The notes under the pieces are model-generated. The model searched no databases, was not told the DNA's origin, and saw nothing but the letters and a program-made list of their open reading frames with translations. A stretch of DNA of 47,993 nt from a virus. Location: IMG/VR virus record IMGVR_UViG_3300021090_000034, positions 1-47,993 of that record, one strand, 5' to 3'. Each line of letters opens with the position of its first letter. Position 1 is the first letter of the stretch. The position numbers and the translations under genes were made by a program. Positions 39,212-47,216 of the stretch are shown here, in pieces.

Positions 39212-40189
39212 ATGGCCCACACGCTGTTCGACAATACGCGCCTGCAAGATTTCCGGCGCTGCCCGCGCTACTATTTCTTTCGGCACGTTCAACACTGGAG
39301 CCGCGATAGCGGCCCATCGGCCCCCCTCGCGTTCGGCGGCGCATGGCACGCAGCCATGGATATCATGTGGGGCAGCATTGCCGCAGGCAAGCCGCGCGAC
39401 GAATGCATTGAGCAAGCCTTCAAGGCGTTCAAGCTCTTTTGGTTCATAGCCGGAATGCCTGACGAAGACGAGATGGACGAAGATGATCGCAAATTCTGGT
39501 CGCCGCGCCTGCCATCGACGGCGCATGAAATGCTCTGGGAATATTACGAGGCACGCCAACGATTTATTAAGAGTGTGGAGATACTGGAGATTGAACGTCC
39601 GTTCGCCGTACCGCTCACGCCAGACGATCCAACTTTGTTCTATGTTGGCCGAATTGATAAGATTGTCCGTGCGGACGGAAAGCGCATCCGTGGCATCGAG
39701 CACAAGACCACTACAGCGACGAAAGCTGTTGGCAAGGAGACGAGAATTCGGCCTCTATTTATGGAGAGCTTCTCGCCAAATTCACAAGTTGACGGCTACT
39801 TGTTCGCGCTAGCCATTCTCTATGACGCGCCCGAGACCGACGTGTGGGTAGACGCGGCCATGGTTCACGCAACGAAACAGGATTTCAGCTTTATTCCTGT
39901 CGAGCGCATCGGCGCAATGCTCGACCAATGGCTTTTCACCACACATTGGTGGATCAAGCGCGTCGAGGAAGAACATCGGCAGCTCCTAAAGGACTCGCCG
40001 AAAGATGTGTACCTGCGGGCCTTTCCGCAGGACACGCGCAGTTGCTTTGATTTTAATGCAGCCTGCCCGTTCTTAGCGCTTTGCAAAAGCCGGGCTAACC
40101 CGCTAACGTGGGACGAAGCGCCGCCTGGCTACAAGATTGAACGCTGGGACCCGCTTGAACATGTCGGCACGCCAAAGGAGCTGTTGTGA
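39212..40189 (+). CDS. PD-(D/E)XK nuclease of the Cas4/RecB type with Fe-S cysteines
   Basis: 325 aa. N-terminal RLQDFRRCPRYYFF with C17, then GGAWHAAMD, the nuclease core GRIDKIVR ... GIEHKTTT (E163-x-K165) and C-terminal cysteines C278, C285, C291. One N-terminal plus three C-terminal Cys is the AddB/Cas4 iron-sulfur arrangement. Exonuclease that probably makes 3' or 5' ssDNA tails for the neighbouring annealing ATPase and ssDNA-binding protein. Confidence 0.85.
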   Translation: MAHTLFDNTRLQDFRRCPRYYFFRHVQHWSRDSGPSAPLAFGGAWHAAMDIMWGSIAAGKPRDECIEQAFKAFKLFWFIAGMPDEDEMDEDDRKFWSPRLPSTAHEMLWEYYEARQRFIKSVEILEIERPFAVPLTPDDPTLFYVGRIDKIVRADGKRIRGIEHKTTTATKAVGKETRIRPLFMESFSPNSQVDGYLFALAILYDAPETDVWVDAAMVHATKQDFSFIPVERIGAMLDQWLFTTHWWIKRVEEEHRQLLKDSPKDVYLRAFPQDTRSCFDFNAACPFLALCKSRANPLTWDEAPPGYKIERWDPLEHVGTPKELL

Positions 40190-40410
40190 CCTGCTTTACT
40201 GACAATGCATGCCCATCCGTATGGCGCCATGATGATGGTCGACTGGTCATTACTGGCACGCGGACCCAGTTAGTCGGGCTAGTTCCTCGGCGCGTTCAGG
40301 AGGTTGAGGACGAGGAGGACACTATTATAATCAACATCTCCTTCTTCGAAGAGGTGTTCAAACAATGGTTGATGGAGCGAATAGAATGCCGATCGAATTC
40401 AAAGACCTGA
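40186..40410 (+). CDS. Hypothetical protein (74 aa)
   Basis: GTG start overlapping the nuclease stop. Strand-rich (GRLVITGTRTQLVGLVPRRV) with an acidic centre. Overlaps the next gene by 25 bp. Function unknown. Confidence 0.5.
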   Translation: MTCFTDNACPSVWRHDDGRLVITGTRTQLVGLVPRRVQEVEDEEDTIIINISFFEEVFKQWLMERIECRSNSKT

Positions 40411-40709
40411 CAATTCGCGCGAAGCCCGAGGACATGTTCGTCCTTCCTCAGGGTGAAGTAGGCAGCAAGTTCTTGATGGACCTCCAAGAGGCCATTCAAA
40501 AAGCGTTGATGGAAGCGCTCGCGCCCAAGACCGTCACGGACATGCACACGCTTGCCACGCTGCTTGCTGTAACTTCGATTGGCATCATGGGCGACAGTTC
40601 GAAGCTTCCATTCACAGAGAGGAGCGTGAACACGATCACGGAAGTTTTCATTGAGCGCGTCATGGCGACCGCCAAATGCATGAAGATGGACGTGGAGGTG
40701 CCAAACTAG
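40386..40709 (+). CDS. Hypothetical protein (107 aa)
   Basis: ATG at 40386 (MPIEFKDLT); an alternative ATG is at 40365. Helical (LMDLQEAIQKALMEALAPK). Between nuclease and ATPase in the recombination block. Function unknown. Confidence 0.5.
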   Translation: MPIEFKDLTIRAKPEDMFVLPQGEVGSKFLMDLQEAIQKALMEALAPKTVTDMHTLATLLAVTSIGIMGDSSKLPFTERSVNTITEVFIERVMATAKCMKMDVEVPN

Positions 40710-40723
40710 AAACGAGGTTAGCA

Positions 40724-41503
40724 ATGATATCTATCACGAAACAACGGCTATTAGAGGCAATGAAGAAAATGGAATCTGTAAACCAGCTCGTACACGTTCG
40801 GTGGTATGATACCACAGTCTTCGCGCTCAGCGCAGGGCAGCCTTATCAAGTGCCGTTTCCGACTGTCGTGCAGGCAGTCGGCTGGGTCGTCTATGAGGAT
40901 TCGACCTTCCTCGAAATTCGGTCCGCATATGCGCGGCCATCGTCGGGCAATCCTGATCGCACGATTTTCTCGCTCTTTATTCCCAAGGGCGCGATCAACT
41001 ACCGCACGGTGCTGACCGATCCAGGTACTGACAGCCCCAATGTCGGCGTTGATTGGGGCCAGGTGCAGTCATCCATTGACAAGTCGATGCCATATACGCA
41101 GCAAGGCGCTGCTATGGATGACCTCGGCGCGGTGAAGGAGAATCCAAAGCCTCAGAAAGACTACGGTCAGCAAGGAGAAAATCCAAAGATCAGTCCTGAA
41201 CAGATTAAGGAAATGATCGCGCAGAAGTACGCAGCGGCCAAAGCTGAGCAGGAAGCCTTGGTTGGGCAGGTAGCACAAGCCAAGCCCAAAGCCTGGCCAC
41301 ATCCCGCATCTCCAGCCATTGAGCCCAGCGGATACGGCAAGGACGAAAGCTTCAGCGAGTTCACCAAGACCGAAGAAGCTGCGCTGGATATTGATACGGC
41401 AACCATCAAGGCTTTCGCAACCACTGGCGACTTCAAGGAATCGGCCGACGGACCGAGCACCGTCACGCCGCCATCAACGAAAGACTTGACTGGCAGCAAG
41501 TAA
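40724..41503 (+). CDS. Hypothetical protein (259 aa)
   Basis: ATG at 40724 (MISITKQRLLE). The N-terminal half looks like an OB or similar domain (VQAVGWVVYEDSTFLEIRSA); the C-terminal half is Pro/Lys/Gln-rich and disordered. Placed before the ATPase; may be an ssDNA-binding or recombination partner (inference). Confidence 0.55.
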   Translation: MISITKQRLLEAMKKMESVNQLVHVRWYDTTVFALSAGQPYQVPFPTVVQAVGWVVYEDSTFLEIRSAYARPSSGNPDRTIFSLFIPKGAINYRTVLTDPGTDSPNVGVDWGQVQSSIDKSMPYTQQGAAMDDLGAVKENPKPQKDYGQQGENPKISPEQIKEMIAQKYAAAKAEQEALVGQVAQAKPKAWPHPASPAIEPSGYGKDESFSEFTKTEEAALDIDTATIKAFATTGDFKESADGPSTVTPPSTKDLTGSK

Positions 41504-41514
41504 GCTGCTATAAT
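41486..41514 (+). promoter_or_regulatory. Near-consensus sigma70 promoter
   Basis: TTGACT (41486-41491), 17-bp spacer, TATAAT (41509-41514). 26 bp before the ATPase ATG. The expected start site at about 41521 lies inside or just after the first hairpin arm. Confidence 0.75.
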
Positions 41515-41537
41515 GTGCTCTCAGTAGTTCGGAGCAC
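41515..41537 (+). promoter_or_regulatory. Hairpin covering the ATPase Shine-Dalgarno
   Basis: GTGCTC (41515-41520) and GAGCAC (41532-41537). The 3' arm contains the GGAG that serves the ATG at 41541. Readthrough mRNA would hide the site; transcripts from the promoter at 41486 would start after the 5' arm and leave it open (inference). Confidence 0.5.
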
Positions 41538-41540
41538 TAT

Positions 41541-42398
41541 ATGGCACCACAACCTAAAGCGGCCCCAGCCGCTCCGGTCATCAAGAGCATGAAGGAAGCG
41601 TTGGAGCCTGCACTCCATCGCTTTCTTGTTATCGGTCCCACAGGAGCGGGCAAGTCCGGTTTGATCCGCACCCTGCCCGGCAAGAAACTCGTCTACATCT
41701 TCGATCCTAACACCATGCCAACAATCCATGGCACGGCAGACTGCGATTATGCGGAATTCCTACCAGAATTCCAAGAACTTGATGCCACACTGAAGGGCTT
41801 CAACAAAGACCCCAAGACCGGAAAAACCTATCTCGGCGATAAGCCTGCCGAGCCGATTGAGCCTAAGCTGTACGAGACTTGGCGCGAGCACTTCAACGCC
41901 CTTGTGGACTCCGGCGCATACGAGCAATACAAATGGCTCTGCTTCGATAGCGCGACCTTCCTCGTCAAGGCGATGATGGATCGCATCCTTTACATCAACA
42001 ATCGCTACGGCGATCTAACCGATAGGAGTGATTACCGCCAGGTCGGCGACAAGCTAAGCGACGTGTTCGGCAAAATGTCAGGCTTGCCCGTCAACATGTT
42101 CCTGACGGCGCACATGCAAACCTGGCAAGACGAAAAAACTTCCCGCATAACGACGCAAATCGCCACGCCGGGCAATAGCCGGATCATGCTGCCGCTCAGC
42201 TTTACCAGCGTGATGGAGGCTATCGGCGACAACGGCAAATACTTCCTGCGCACCGTGCCACAAGCGGGCGCGGGCAACTTGAAGGATATTCGTACCAGCA
42301 TACGCGGGCTCTTGCCTGTCGAAGACGTGACTATCAAGGATTTCAACCGCGCCACCGAATACGGTATCGGAGCGCTTCTTAAGAAGGGCAGGAAGTAG
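41541..42398 (+). CDS. Sak4-like RecA-fold ATPase (285 aa)
   Basis: Walker A GPTGAGKS at residues 32-39; Walker B-like LCFDSATFL around residue 136; the C-terminal half includes VNMFLTAHMQTW. This AAA_24/Sak4 type acts in phage ssDNA annealing and recombination. Next to a DUF669-like gene, its usual partner. Own promoter and RBS hairpin upstream. Confidence 0.75.
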   Translation: MAPQPKAAPAAPVIKSMKEALEPALHRFLVIGPTGAGKSGLIRTLPGKKLVYIFDPNTMPTIHGTADCDYAEFLPEFQELDATLKGFNKDPKTGKTYLGDKPAEPIEPKLYETWREHFNALVDSGAYEQYKWLCFDSATFLVKAMMDRILYINNRYGDLTDRSDYRQVGDKLSDVFGKMSGLPVNMFLTAHMQTWQDEKTSRITTQIATPGNSRIMLPLSFTSVMEAIGDNGKYFLRTVPQAGAGNLKDIRTSIRGLLPVEDVTIKDFNRATEYGIGALLKKGRK

Positions 42399-42399
42399 C

Positions 42400-42786
42400 A
42401 TGCCATTTATCGATGAAAGTTTGGACGACGTAGGAGAAGCCAAACCAGCGCCAGAAGGCGAATATGACCTGCGCATTGTCAAGGCCGAGGAAACGACCTC
42501 GAAGAACGGCAACGCAATGGCAGAGGTCATTATCGTCTTCGAAGACCCAAGTATCGACGCCTTGCCAATTCGGCATTATATGACCAAGTGGGACCACGAC
42601 ACGCCGTCAGACCAAGTTCGCATGCGCAAGCTCGAATTCAAGCGGTTCTTTACCTGCTTCAATATCGATCCTGACGGAGAGGTTGTAGACTGGGTCGGCA
42701 ACACCGGGCGCTCGCTCGTCATCCAAGAAGAGGGCCAGGACGGCAACACTTACAACAGGTTGAGGCTGCCCAAGCTCCGCGATTGA
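42400..42786 (+). CDS. DUF669-like ssDNA-binding protein (128 aa)
   Basis: PEGEYDLRIVKAEETTSKNG followed by strands AEVIIVFEDPS and a YMTKWDHDTP turn match DUF669 proteins, OB-like companions of Sak4/Erf-type recombinases. Starts one base after the ATPase stop. Likely coats ssDNA during recombination-linked replication. Confidence 0.7.
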   Translation: MPFIDESLDDVGEAKPAPEGEYDLRIVKAEETTSKNGNAMAEVIIVFEDPSIDALPIRHYMTKWDHDTPSDQVRMRKLEFKRFFTCFNIDPDGEVVDWVGNTGRSLVIQEEGQDGNTYNRLRLPKLRD

Positions 42787-42807
42787 TACCGAGCAACGGC
42801 TAGCTTC

Positions 42808-42843
42808 GGGCAGAGGGTGATCCCATGAAGACACCCTCTGCCC
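42808..42843 (+). terminator. Perfect 12-bp stem-loop
   Basis: GGGCAGAGGGTG (42808-42819), 12-nt loop, CACCCTCTGCCC (42832-42843). Very stable; no T-run follows. 3' stabiliser or Rho-type barrier between recombination genes and the next block. Confidence 0.5.
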
Positions 42844-42858
42844 ACTAGGAGGACTGAA

Positions 42859-43113
42859 ATGTCAAAGGGTGACTGGGACTTGGTTGGAATAATCGTGCTG
42901 ATCCTAACATTCCCGTTTTGGATACAGCTCGCCTTCATGGCGGCCATCCCGCTCGCCATGGTATGGATCGAAATTTTCAAGTCGCACGGATTGTTGATTA
43001 CCGTTCTTGTGATCCTGACTACCGTGGCTCTTGTCGTGCTGCTACCAAGACGGCGCAACAGCTCGTCAAGGGAAATCAAGCGCTTCCTGGATGGCATGAA
43101 AGGACGTGAGTAA
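42859..43113 (+). CDS. Two-TM membrane protein (84 aa)
   Basis: AGGAGG before ATG. Two hydrophobic segments (LVGIIVLILTFPFWIQLAFM and HGLLITVLVILTTVALVVLL) then a basic tail. Function unknown; small membrane proteins in early regions sometimes block superinfection. Confidence 0.55.
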   Translation: MSKGDWDLVGIIVLILTFPFWIQLAFMAAIPLAMVWIEIFKSHGLLITVLVILTTVALVVLLPRRRNSSSREIKRFLDGMKGRE

Positions 43114-43317
43114 ATGTCAGAACGGCGGATGACAATTCTAGTGGGAACCGAGCGCTTGGAGCGCGTCAATCGTTCCATCCGTTTCGGCCTGCGCTCGCAC
43201 CTTGTAAATGCTGTGGTTGACCTTGTGCTCGACGCTATAGAGCGGGACGGCGAACGCATCGTCGGGTTCATCCTAGAGGGCCGCTACAAGCTGGTGAGAA
43301 ACGAAGATGACAAGTGA
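43114..43317 (+). CDS. Ribbon-helix-helix-like protein (67 aa)
   Basis: RRMTILVGTERLERVNRSIR, a helix, then LVNAVVDLVLDAIERDGERI: short strand plus two helices, as in small transcriptional regulators. It adjoins the ParB-methyltransferase gene set. Regulator role inferred. Confidence 0.55.
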   Translation: MSERRMTILVGTERLERVNRSIRFGLRSHLVNAVVDLVLDAIERDGERIVGFILEGRYKLVRNEDDK

Positions 43318-43537
43318 GCCGGACCGGATCAACCCGCTCTTTGCATACATGGAAGATATGACCGTGGAGGAGCTTGATGAACGCATCAAGCAAATACGCG
43401 CGGAGCGGCGCAGCTATAAGAAGAAACCATCCAAGGTCAAGAAGGAATCGGTTAAATCTTCCGAGAAGGCTAAGAAGCTGCTCGCCGGACTGTCCGAAGA
43501 AGAGATCGCTAAGCTGATCAAGGAACTTGAGGAATGA
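43307..43537 (+). CDS. Hypothetical Lys-rich helical protein (76 aa)
   Basis: Charged coiled coil (MEDMTVEELDERIKQIRAER) with a Lys-rich segment. Overlaps the preceding gene by 11 bp and the methyltransferase start by 4 bp. Function unknown. Confidence 0.5.
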   Translation: MTSEPDRINPLFAYMEDMTVEELDERIKQIRAERRSYKKKPSKVKKESVKSSEKAKKLLAGLSEEEIAKLIKELEE

Positions 43538-44847
43538 AGGAAGTCAAGCTTGTCCCCATCAGCTCTATCAAGATCGAGCCGCGCCAACGTTCCAAAGAGG
43601 CTGCGCAGATTGAGTTAGATGTGCTGGCTGAGAGCATCGAACTGATCGGCTTGATACATCCAGTAGTACTGGACAAGTATGGTAGGCTGCTTGCCGGTGA
43701 GCGCAGAATCCTTGCCTTCAGAAAGTTGGGGCGCAAGGAAGTTCCGGCGATTACCATGGACGCTAAGGAGCTTAGCGAGTGGGAACGCAACCAGGTCGAA
43801 TATGACGAAAATGAGGTTAGGTTAGCCTTTACTTGGCCCGATAAGTGCCGAGCTGCTAGGCGCATATATAATCTACGTCTGAAATATGACCCTAAATGGT
43901 CCTATACTAAACAAGCGCAGGAGACTGGTAAGGATCGCGATGCAATTGCGCAGAAGGTACAGCTAGCTGATGCCTTCATGGAAGGTAAGCTCGGCCGCGT
44001 CGTCGTCATGGGCGAGGCATTAGAAACGCTCAAGGACCTTGAGAACTGCGAGACTGAAGACGAAGCATGGAAGGCTCTCAAAAAGCTTGAAGAGGCTAAC
44101 GCGCTCAAAACCACGCGCTCAAAGCTTTCGCCCGAGCTTAAGAACGCGCCTCAGTGGGCCGAAGACCACTACACAATCGGCAACGCGCTGAGGGAAGTTG
44201 AAGCCATCGCGCCCGAGACCGTCGATTTTGTTGAGGTTGACCCACCATACGCAGTTGACCTTGTCACGCGCAAGAATAGCCGCAACAAGGGGAAGGCGGA
44301 AGCCTACACAGAATGGTCAGTCGAGGCGTACAGCAAAGACATGCAGGTGGTCGCGGACCATTGCTATCGCGTGCTGAAGAAAAACACCTTTGGCATTTTC
44401 TGGTACGGGACGCGGCACCATTGCTTGACCTATCAGATACTTACTGGCGCAGGCTTTGCAGTCAATCCAGTAAATGCTATTTGGTACAAGGGCCAGAGCG
44501 GACAAGCCGACCAGCCGGACGTGGCTTTCAGTTCGTGTTACGAACCATTTTTTCTCGTGCGCAAAGGAAAGCCAAAATTCAACTTGCCCGGTCGCGCAAA
44601 CGTTTTTCACTACGCGCCTGTCGCGCCGAGCACAAAGCGCCATCCAACGCAGAAGCCTTTGGCATTGATGGAGGACATTCTGAATACGATTTGCCGACCA
44701 GGAAATCGCATCATGGTGCCATTTCTCGGAAGCGGCGTGACGCTAATCGCCGCGTACAAGCTCCAGATGACGGGCTTTGGCTGGGACCTGGGCGAGAAGA
44801 ACCGTGAAGAGTTCCTGAATGCAGTCAGGAAGGAGTTCAGCAAATGA
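43534..44847 (+). CDS. ParB-like nuclease/sulfiredoxin domain fused to DNA methyltransferase
   Basis: 437 aa. Residues 1-95 are ParB-like (IKIEPRQRSKEAAQIELDVL, GRLLAGERRILAFRKLG). From about 190, a DNA adenine/cytosine N-methyltransferase with DPPY at 236-239 before FLGSGVT at about 397, the permuted (beta-type) order. Likely modifies phage DNA against host restriction or marks the genome. A stretch at about 43806-43970 has AT-richer codons, suggesting a recombinant patch. Confidence 0.85.
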   Translation: MKEVKLVPISSIKIEPRQRSKEAAQIELDVLAESIELIGLIHPVVLDKYGRLLAGERRILAFRKLGRKEVPAITMDAKELSEWERNQVEYDENEVRLAFTWPDKCRAARRIYNLRLKYDPKWSYTKQAQETGKDRDAIAQKVQLADAFMEGKLGRVVVMGEALETLKDLENCETEDEAWKALKKLEEANALKTTRSKLSPELKNAPQWAEDHYTIGNALREVEAIAPETVDFVEVDPPYAVDLVTRKNSRNKGKAEAYTEWSVEAYSKDMQVVADHCYRVLKKNTFGIFWYGTRHHCLTYQILTGAGFAVNPVNAIWYKGQSGQADQPDVAFSSCYEPFFLVRKGKPKFNLPGRANVFHYAPVAPSTKRHPTQKPLALMEDILNTICRPGNRIMVPFLGSGVTLIAAYKLQMTGFGWDLGEKNREEFLNAVRKEFSK

Positions 44848-44859
44848 AGGAGACACATC

Positions 44860-45306
44860 GTGCTGAGCGAGGAGGACGCAAGGAAGGTAGCTAAGTTCGT
44901 TCGATTGCTAGGTAGCGACAACGAGCACGAAGTTTACGCCGCTGCCAAGAAGATGAAAGAGGCTCTTGCAAAGAGCGGAATGAACCTAAGCGACCTTGGC
45001 AATGTGCTGGAACAATTGCCAAAGATCATTTCGCTGGTCAACAGTGGCGCGGCCTTTAAGCCAGCTCCGCCGCCAGAGCCTGAGAAATCCAGCACGATTG
45101 ATACGGTTGGCGATGCAGTGCGCTATGCCTACGAGATGCGAGGCAAGCTGCTGCCACGAGAACAGGAATTCATCGAGAGCGTCACAAGGCAGTACGACGC
45201 TGGCAAGACACTAACGCAGAAGCAGGTTGATTGGCTCAAGATTATCGCGCAAAAGCTAATGCGCCGCTATGGCTACAGGCCTCAAGAGAGTTTCCATGAC
45301 ATCTAA
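44860..45306 (+). CDS. Hypothetical protein (148 aa)
   Basis: GTG start with GAAGGAG upstream. Helical N-terminal part (EEDARKVAKFVRLLGSDNEH) resembling DUF2786-like small proteins, Pro-rich linker near residue 70, helical C-terminus. Overlaps the polymerase gene by 11 bp. Function unknown. Confidence 0.55.
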   Translation: MLSEEDARKVAKFVRLLGSDNEHEVYAAAKKMKEALAKSGMNLSDLGNVLEQLPKIISLVNSGAAFKPAPPPEPEKSSTIDTVGDAVRYAYEMRGKLLPREQEFIESVTRQYDAGKTLTQKQVDWLKIIAQKLMRRYGYRPQESFHDI

Positions 45307-46954
45307 GTGGACGCAGTACGAAGCCGGCGATCCAGAAGCCAAGGTGCTAATTCTCGGCCAGGCACCCAGCTATATGGAAGTGCGGCAAAGTGAGCCGCTA
45401 GTCGGTCCGGCTGGAACGATCTTCAATGAGTGCCTAGCTAAGACTGGCACAGCTCGGCGCAGCTTGTACATCGTGAACCTGTGGGAAGACCCAGTCTATA
45501 CGGATCGGCGCACGGGGCATATCTACAATTGCGAAGGCGGTCAGCTCCTGTGGGGTCCGCGCCTCACCGAGCTAGGCCGCGAGCTAGCCATGCCGACCAT
45601 GCGCCGCATTCGCGACAGTGGTGCGAACGTCATCCTTGCGCTCGGTCAGCAAGCGCTTGAGATTTGCACTGGCAAGAACAAGGAGATCATGAAGTGGCGC
45701 GGCTCGATCCTGTGGAGCGATACGTTCGAGCGAAAGATTATTGCGACCGTGCATCCTACTGCCGTCATCCATGGTCAGTACGTCTGGAAGTACCTAATCA
45801 TCAACGATCTAACGAAGGCGCTTGAAGAAGCCAAGACGCACGAATTGGTCCTGCCCAAGCGCGATATCCTAATTGAGCCCACGTTCGACGAGGTCATGGA
45901 TGCCTTTGCGCTCATTGAGCAGCTTGGCATTATAGCCACTGATATCGAGGTAGTCAACGAGCAGGTCTCGTGCTTCTGCCTATGCCCGACGCCGATGCAA
46001 GGCGTGGTTGTGCCTTTTGTGGACTCTGCTGGAGATTACTGGACCTTCGAAGAGGAAAAGCAGATATGGCTTCACTATGCGAGCGTCATGTCCAATCCGG
46101 ACATCATGAAAGTGAACCAGAATATTGTGGGCTTCGACGCCACATTCTTGCTAAGCAAGAACCGTATCCGTACCCGTGGACCGATTGGCGACACGATGAT
46201 TGGATACGGGATGCTTTATCCCGAATTCTCAAAGGATTTGGGCTTCCTAGGGAGTATCTACACTCGCGAGCCGTTCTGGAAGAACGAAGGCAAGATTTGG
46301 AAAACCATAGGGCAAGCGACCGGCGACAAGACCGAAGACTATAGAATGTTCTGGCTTTACAACGGCAAGGACGGATGCGTCGCGCTCGAATGTTGGTATC
46401 CTATCGAGCAAGAGCTGAAGCAGCTTGGTTTCTGGGAACAGTACCTTGAGGTGATCGACACACTTGATCCTATCTTGTTCATGTCCACGTTCGGCTTGCG
46501 CGTTTCGCGCGACGAGATCGAGCAGGCGAACTACGACCTGAACATCGAGATTGAGAAGCTGGAGATTGAGCTGGCGCGCGTTGCCGAGCGGCCCTTCAAT
46601 CCGAACAGCACCAAGCAGTGCGCCGAATATTTCTATGGCTTGAAGAAGATCAAACCGTATCTGAACCACAAGACCGGCAATGTCACGACCGATGACATGG
46701 CCCTATCGCGCATCTATCGCAAGACTGGCCTACTTGAAGCCAAGCTTGTGCAGGACATACGTAATAAGAAGAAGCTCAAAGGAACTTACATGGAAGTGGA
46801 GTTCGATGCGGACGGCCGCCTGCGCTGTTCGTGGAACACTCTTGGAACCTGGACGCGGCGCTTCTCTAGCGGTCAAACCATCTTCGGCACGGGGATGAAC
46901 CTACAGAATATTGACCCGCGCTTCAAGCGGTTCATCGTGGAGGAACAAAGATGA
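45296..46954 (+). CDS. DNA polymerase A, N-terminal half: uracil-DNA glycosylase + 3'-5' exonuclease + pre-motif-A polymerase segment
   Basis: 552 aa. Family 4-like uracil-DNA glycosylase: GQAP (21-24), PLVGPAG (34-40), HPT (153-155). DnaQ-type exonuclease: D216/E218 (ExoI), N274 and D281 (ExoII), Y355/D359 (ExoIII), so proofreading should be active. Then the thumb/palm start, TRRFSS (520-525) and NLQNI (535-539), and a stop just before motif A. Motifs A, B and C are in a separate ORF at 3697-4509. The two parts presumably reassemble as one enzyme. Glycosylase-polymerase fusions are known in phages; this split position is the odd point. Confidence 0.9.
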   Translation: MTSKWTQYEAGDPEAKVLILGQAPSYMEVRQSEPLVGPAGTIFNECLAKTGTARRSLYIVNLWEDPVYTDRRTGHIYNCEGGQLLWGPRLTELGRELAMPTMRRIRDSGANVILALGQQALEICTGKNKEIMKWRGSILWSDTFERKIIATVHPTAVIHGQYVWKYLIINDLTKALEEAKTHELVLPKRDILIEPTFDEVMDAFALIEQLGIIATDIEVVNEQVSCFCLCPTPMQGVVVPFVDSAGDYWTFEEEKQIWLHYASVMSNPDIMKVNQNIVGFDATFLLSKNRIRTRGPIGDTMIGYGMLYPEFSKDLGFLGSIYTREPFWKNEGKIWKTIGQATGDKTEDYRMFWLYNGKDGCVALECWYPIEQELKQLGFWEQYLEVIDTLDPILFMSTFGLRVSRDEIEQANYDLNIEIEKLEIELARVAERPFNPNSTKQCAEYFYGLKKIKPYLNHKTGNVTTDDMALSRIYRKTGLLEAKLVQDIRNKKKLKGTYMEVEFDADGRLRCSWNTLGTWTRRFSSGQTIFGTGMNLQNIDPRFKRFIVEEQR

Positions 46955-47037
46955 TGGGAGGTATTGCCGAGGGCATCCTAATAGTGCTCGTGGTGTTGCT
47001 GATCTTTGGGCTGCTAGTTCCTTGGGAGGACGACTGA
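46951..47037 (+). CDS. Extra micro membrane protein, only in right copy (28 aa)
   Basis: One hydrophobic helix (GILIVLVVLLIFGLLVPW) and an acidic end, inserted in frame-overlap between the polymerase stop and the conserved 27-aa micro protein. Its absence at 266 shows a recent gene gain or loss. Confidence 0.5.
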   Translation: MMGGIAEGILIVLVVLLIFGLLVPWEDD

Positions 47038-47120
47038 TGATGTTCACGTTGGGCTTCATCCTAGGCTTCATGCTCGGAGCCTTGGCATTAGCCTACCTTA
47101 TCGACAGGACAAATCAATGA
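47037..47120 (+). CDS. Micro membrane protein (27 aa), right copy
   Basis: One residue different from the product of 266-349 (Y for F in the helix). Start overlaps the preceding stop (TGATG type). Confidence 0.55.
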   Translation: MMFTLGFILGFMLGALALAYLIDRTNQ

Positions 47121-47212
47121 TGCTAGCCGAACTAGCCCCTCTGGGCTATCTGATCGTGGGCGCAATCGTGATGCTCGCGGTTATCACCATCTTCGCACTC
47201 TTGGGACTGTGA
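47117..47212 (+). CDS. Micro membrane protein (31 aa), right copy
   Basis: Counterpart of 346-441 with conservative substitutions only (V/I, M/T) in the membrane helix. Confidence 0.55.
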   Translation: MMLAELAPLGYLIVGAIVMLAVITIFALLGL

Positions 47213-47216
47213 TGCC

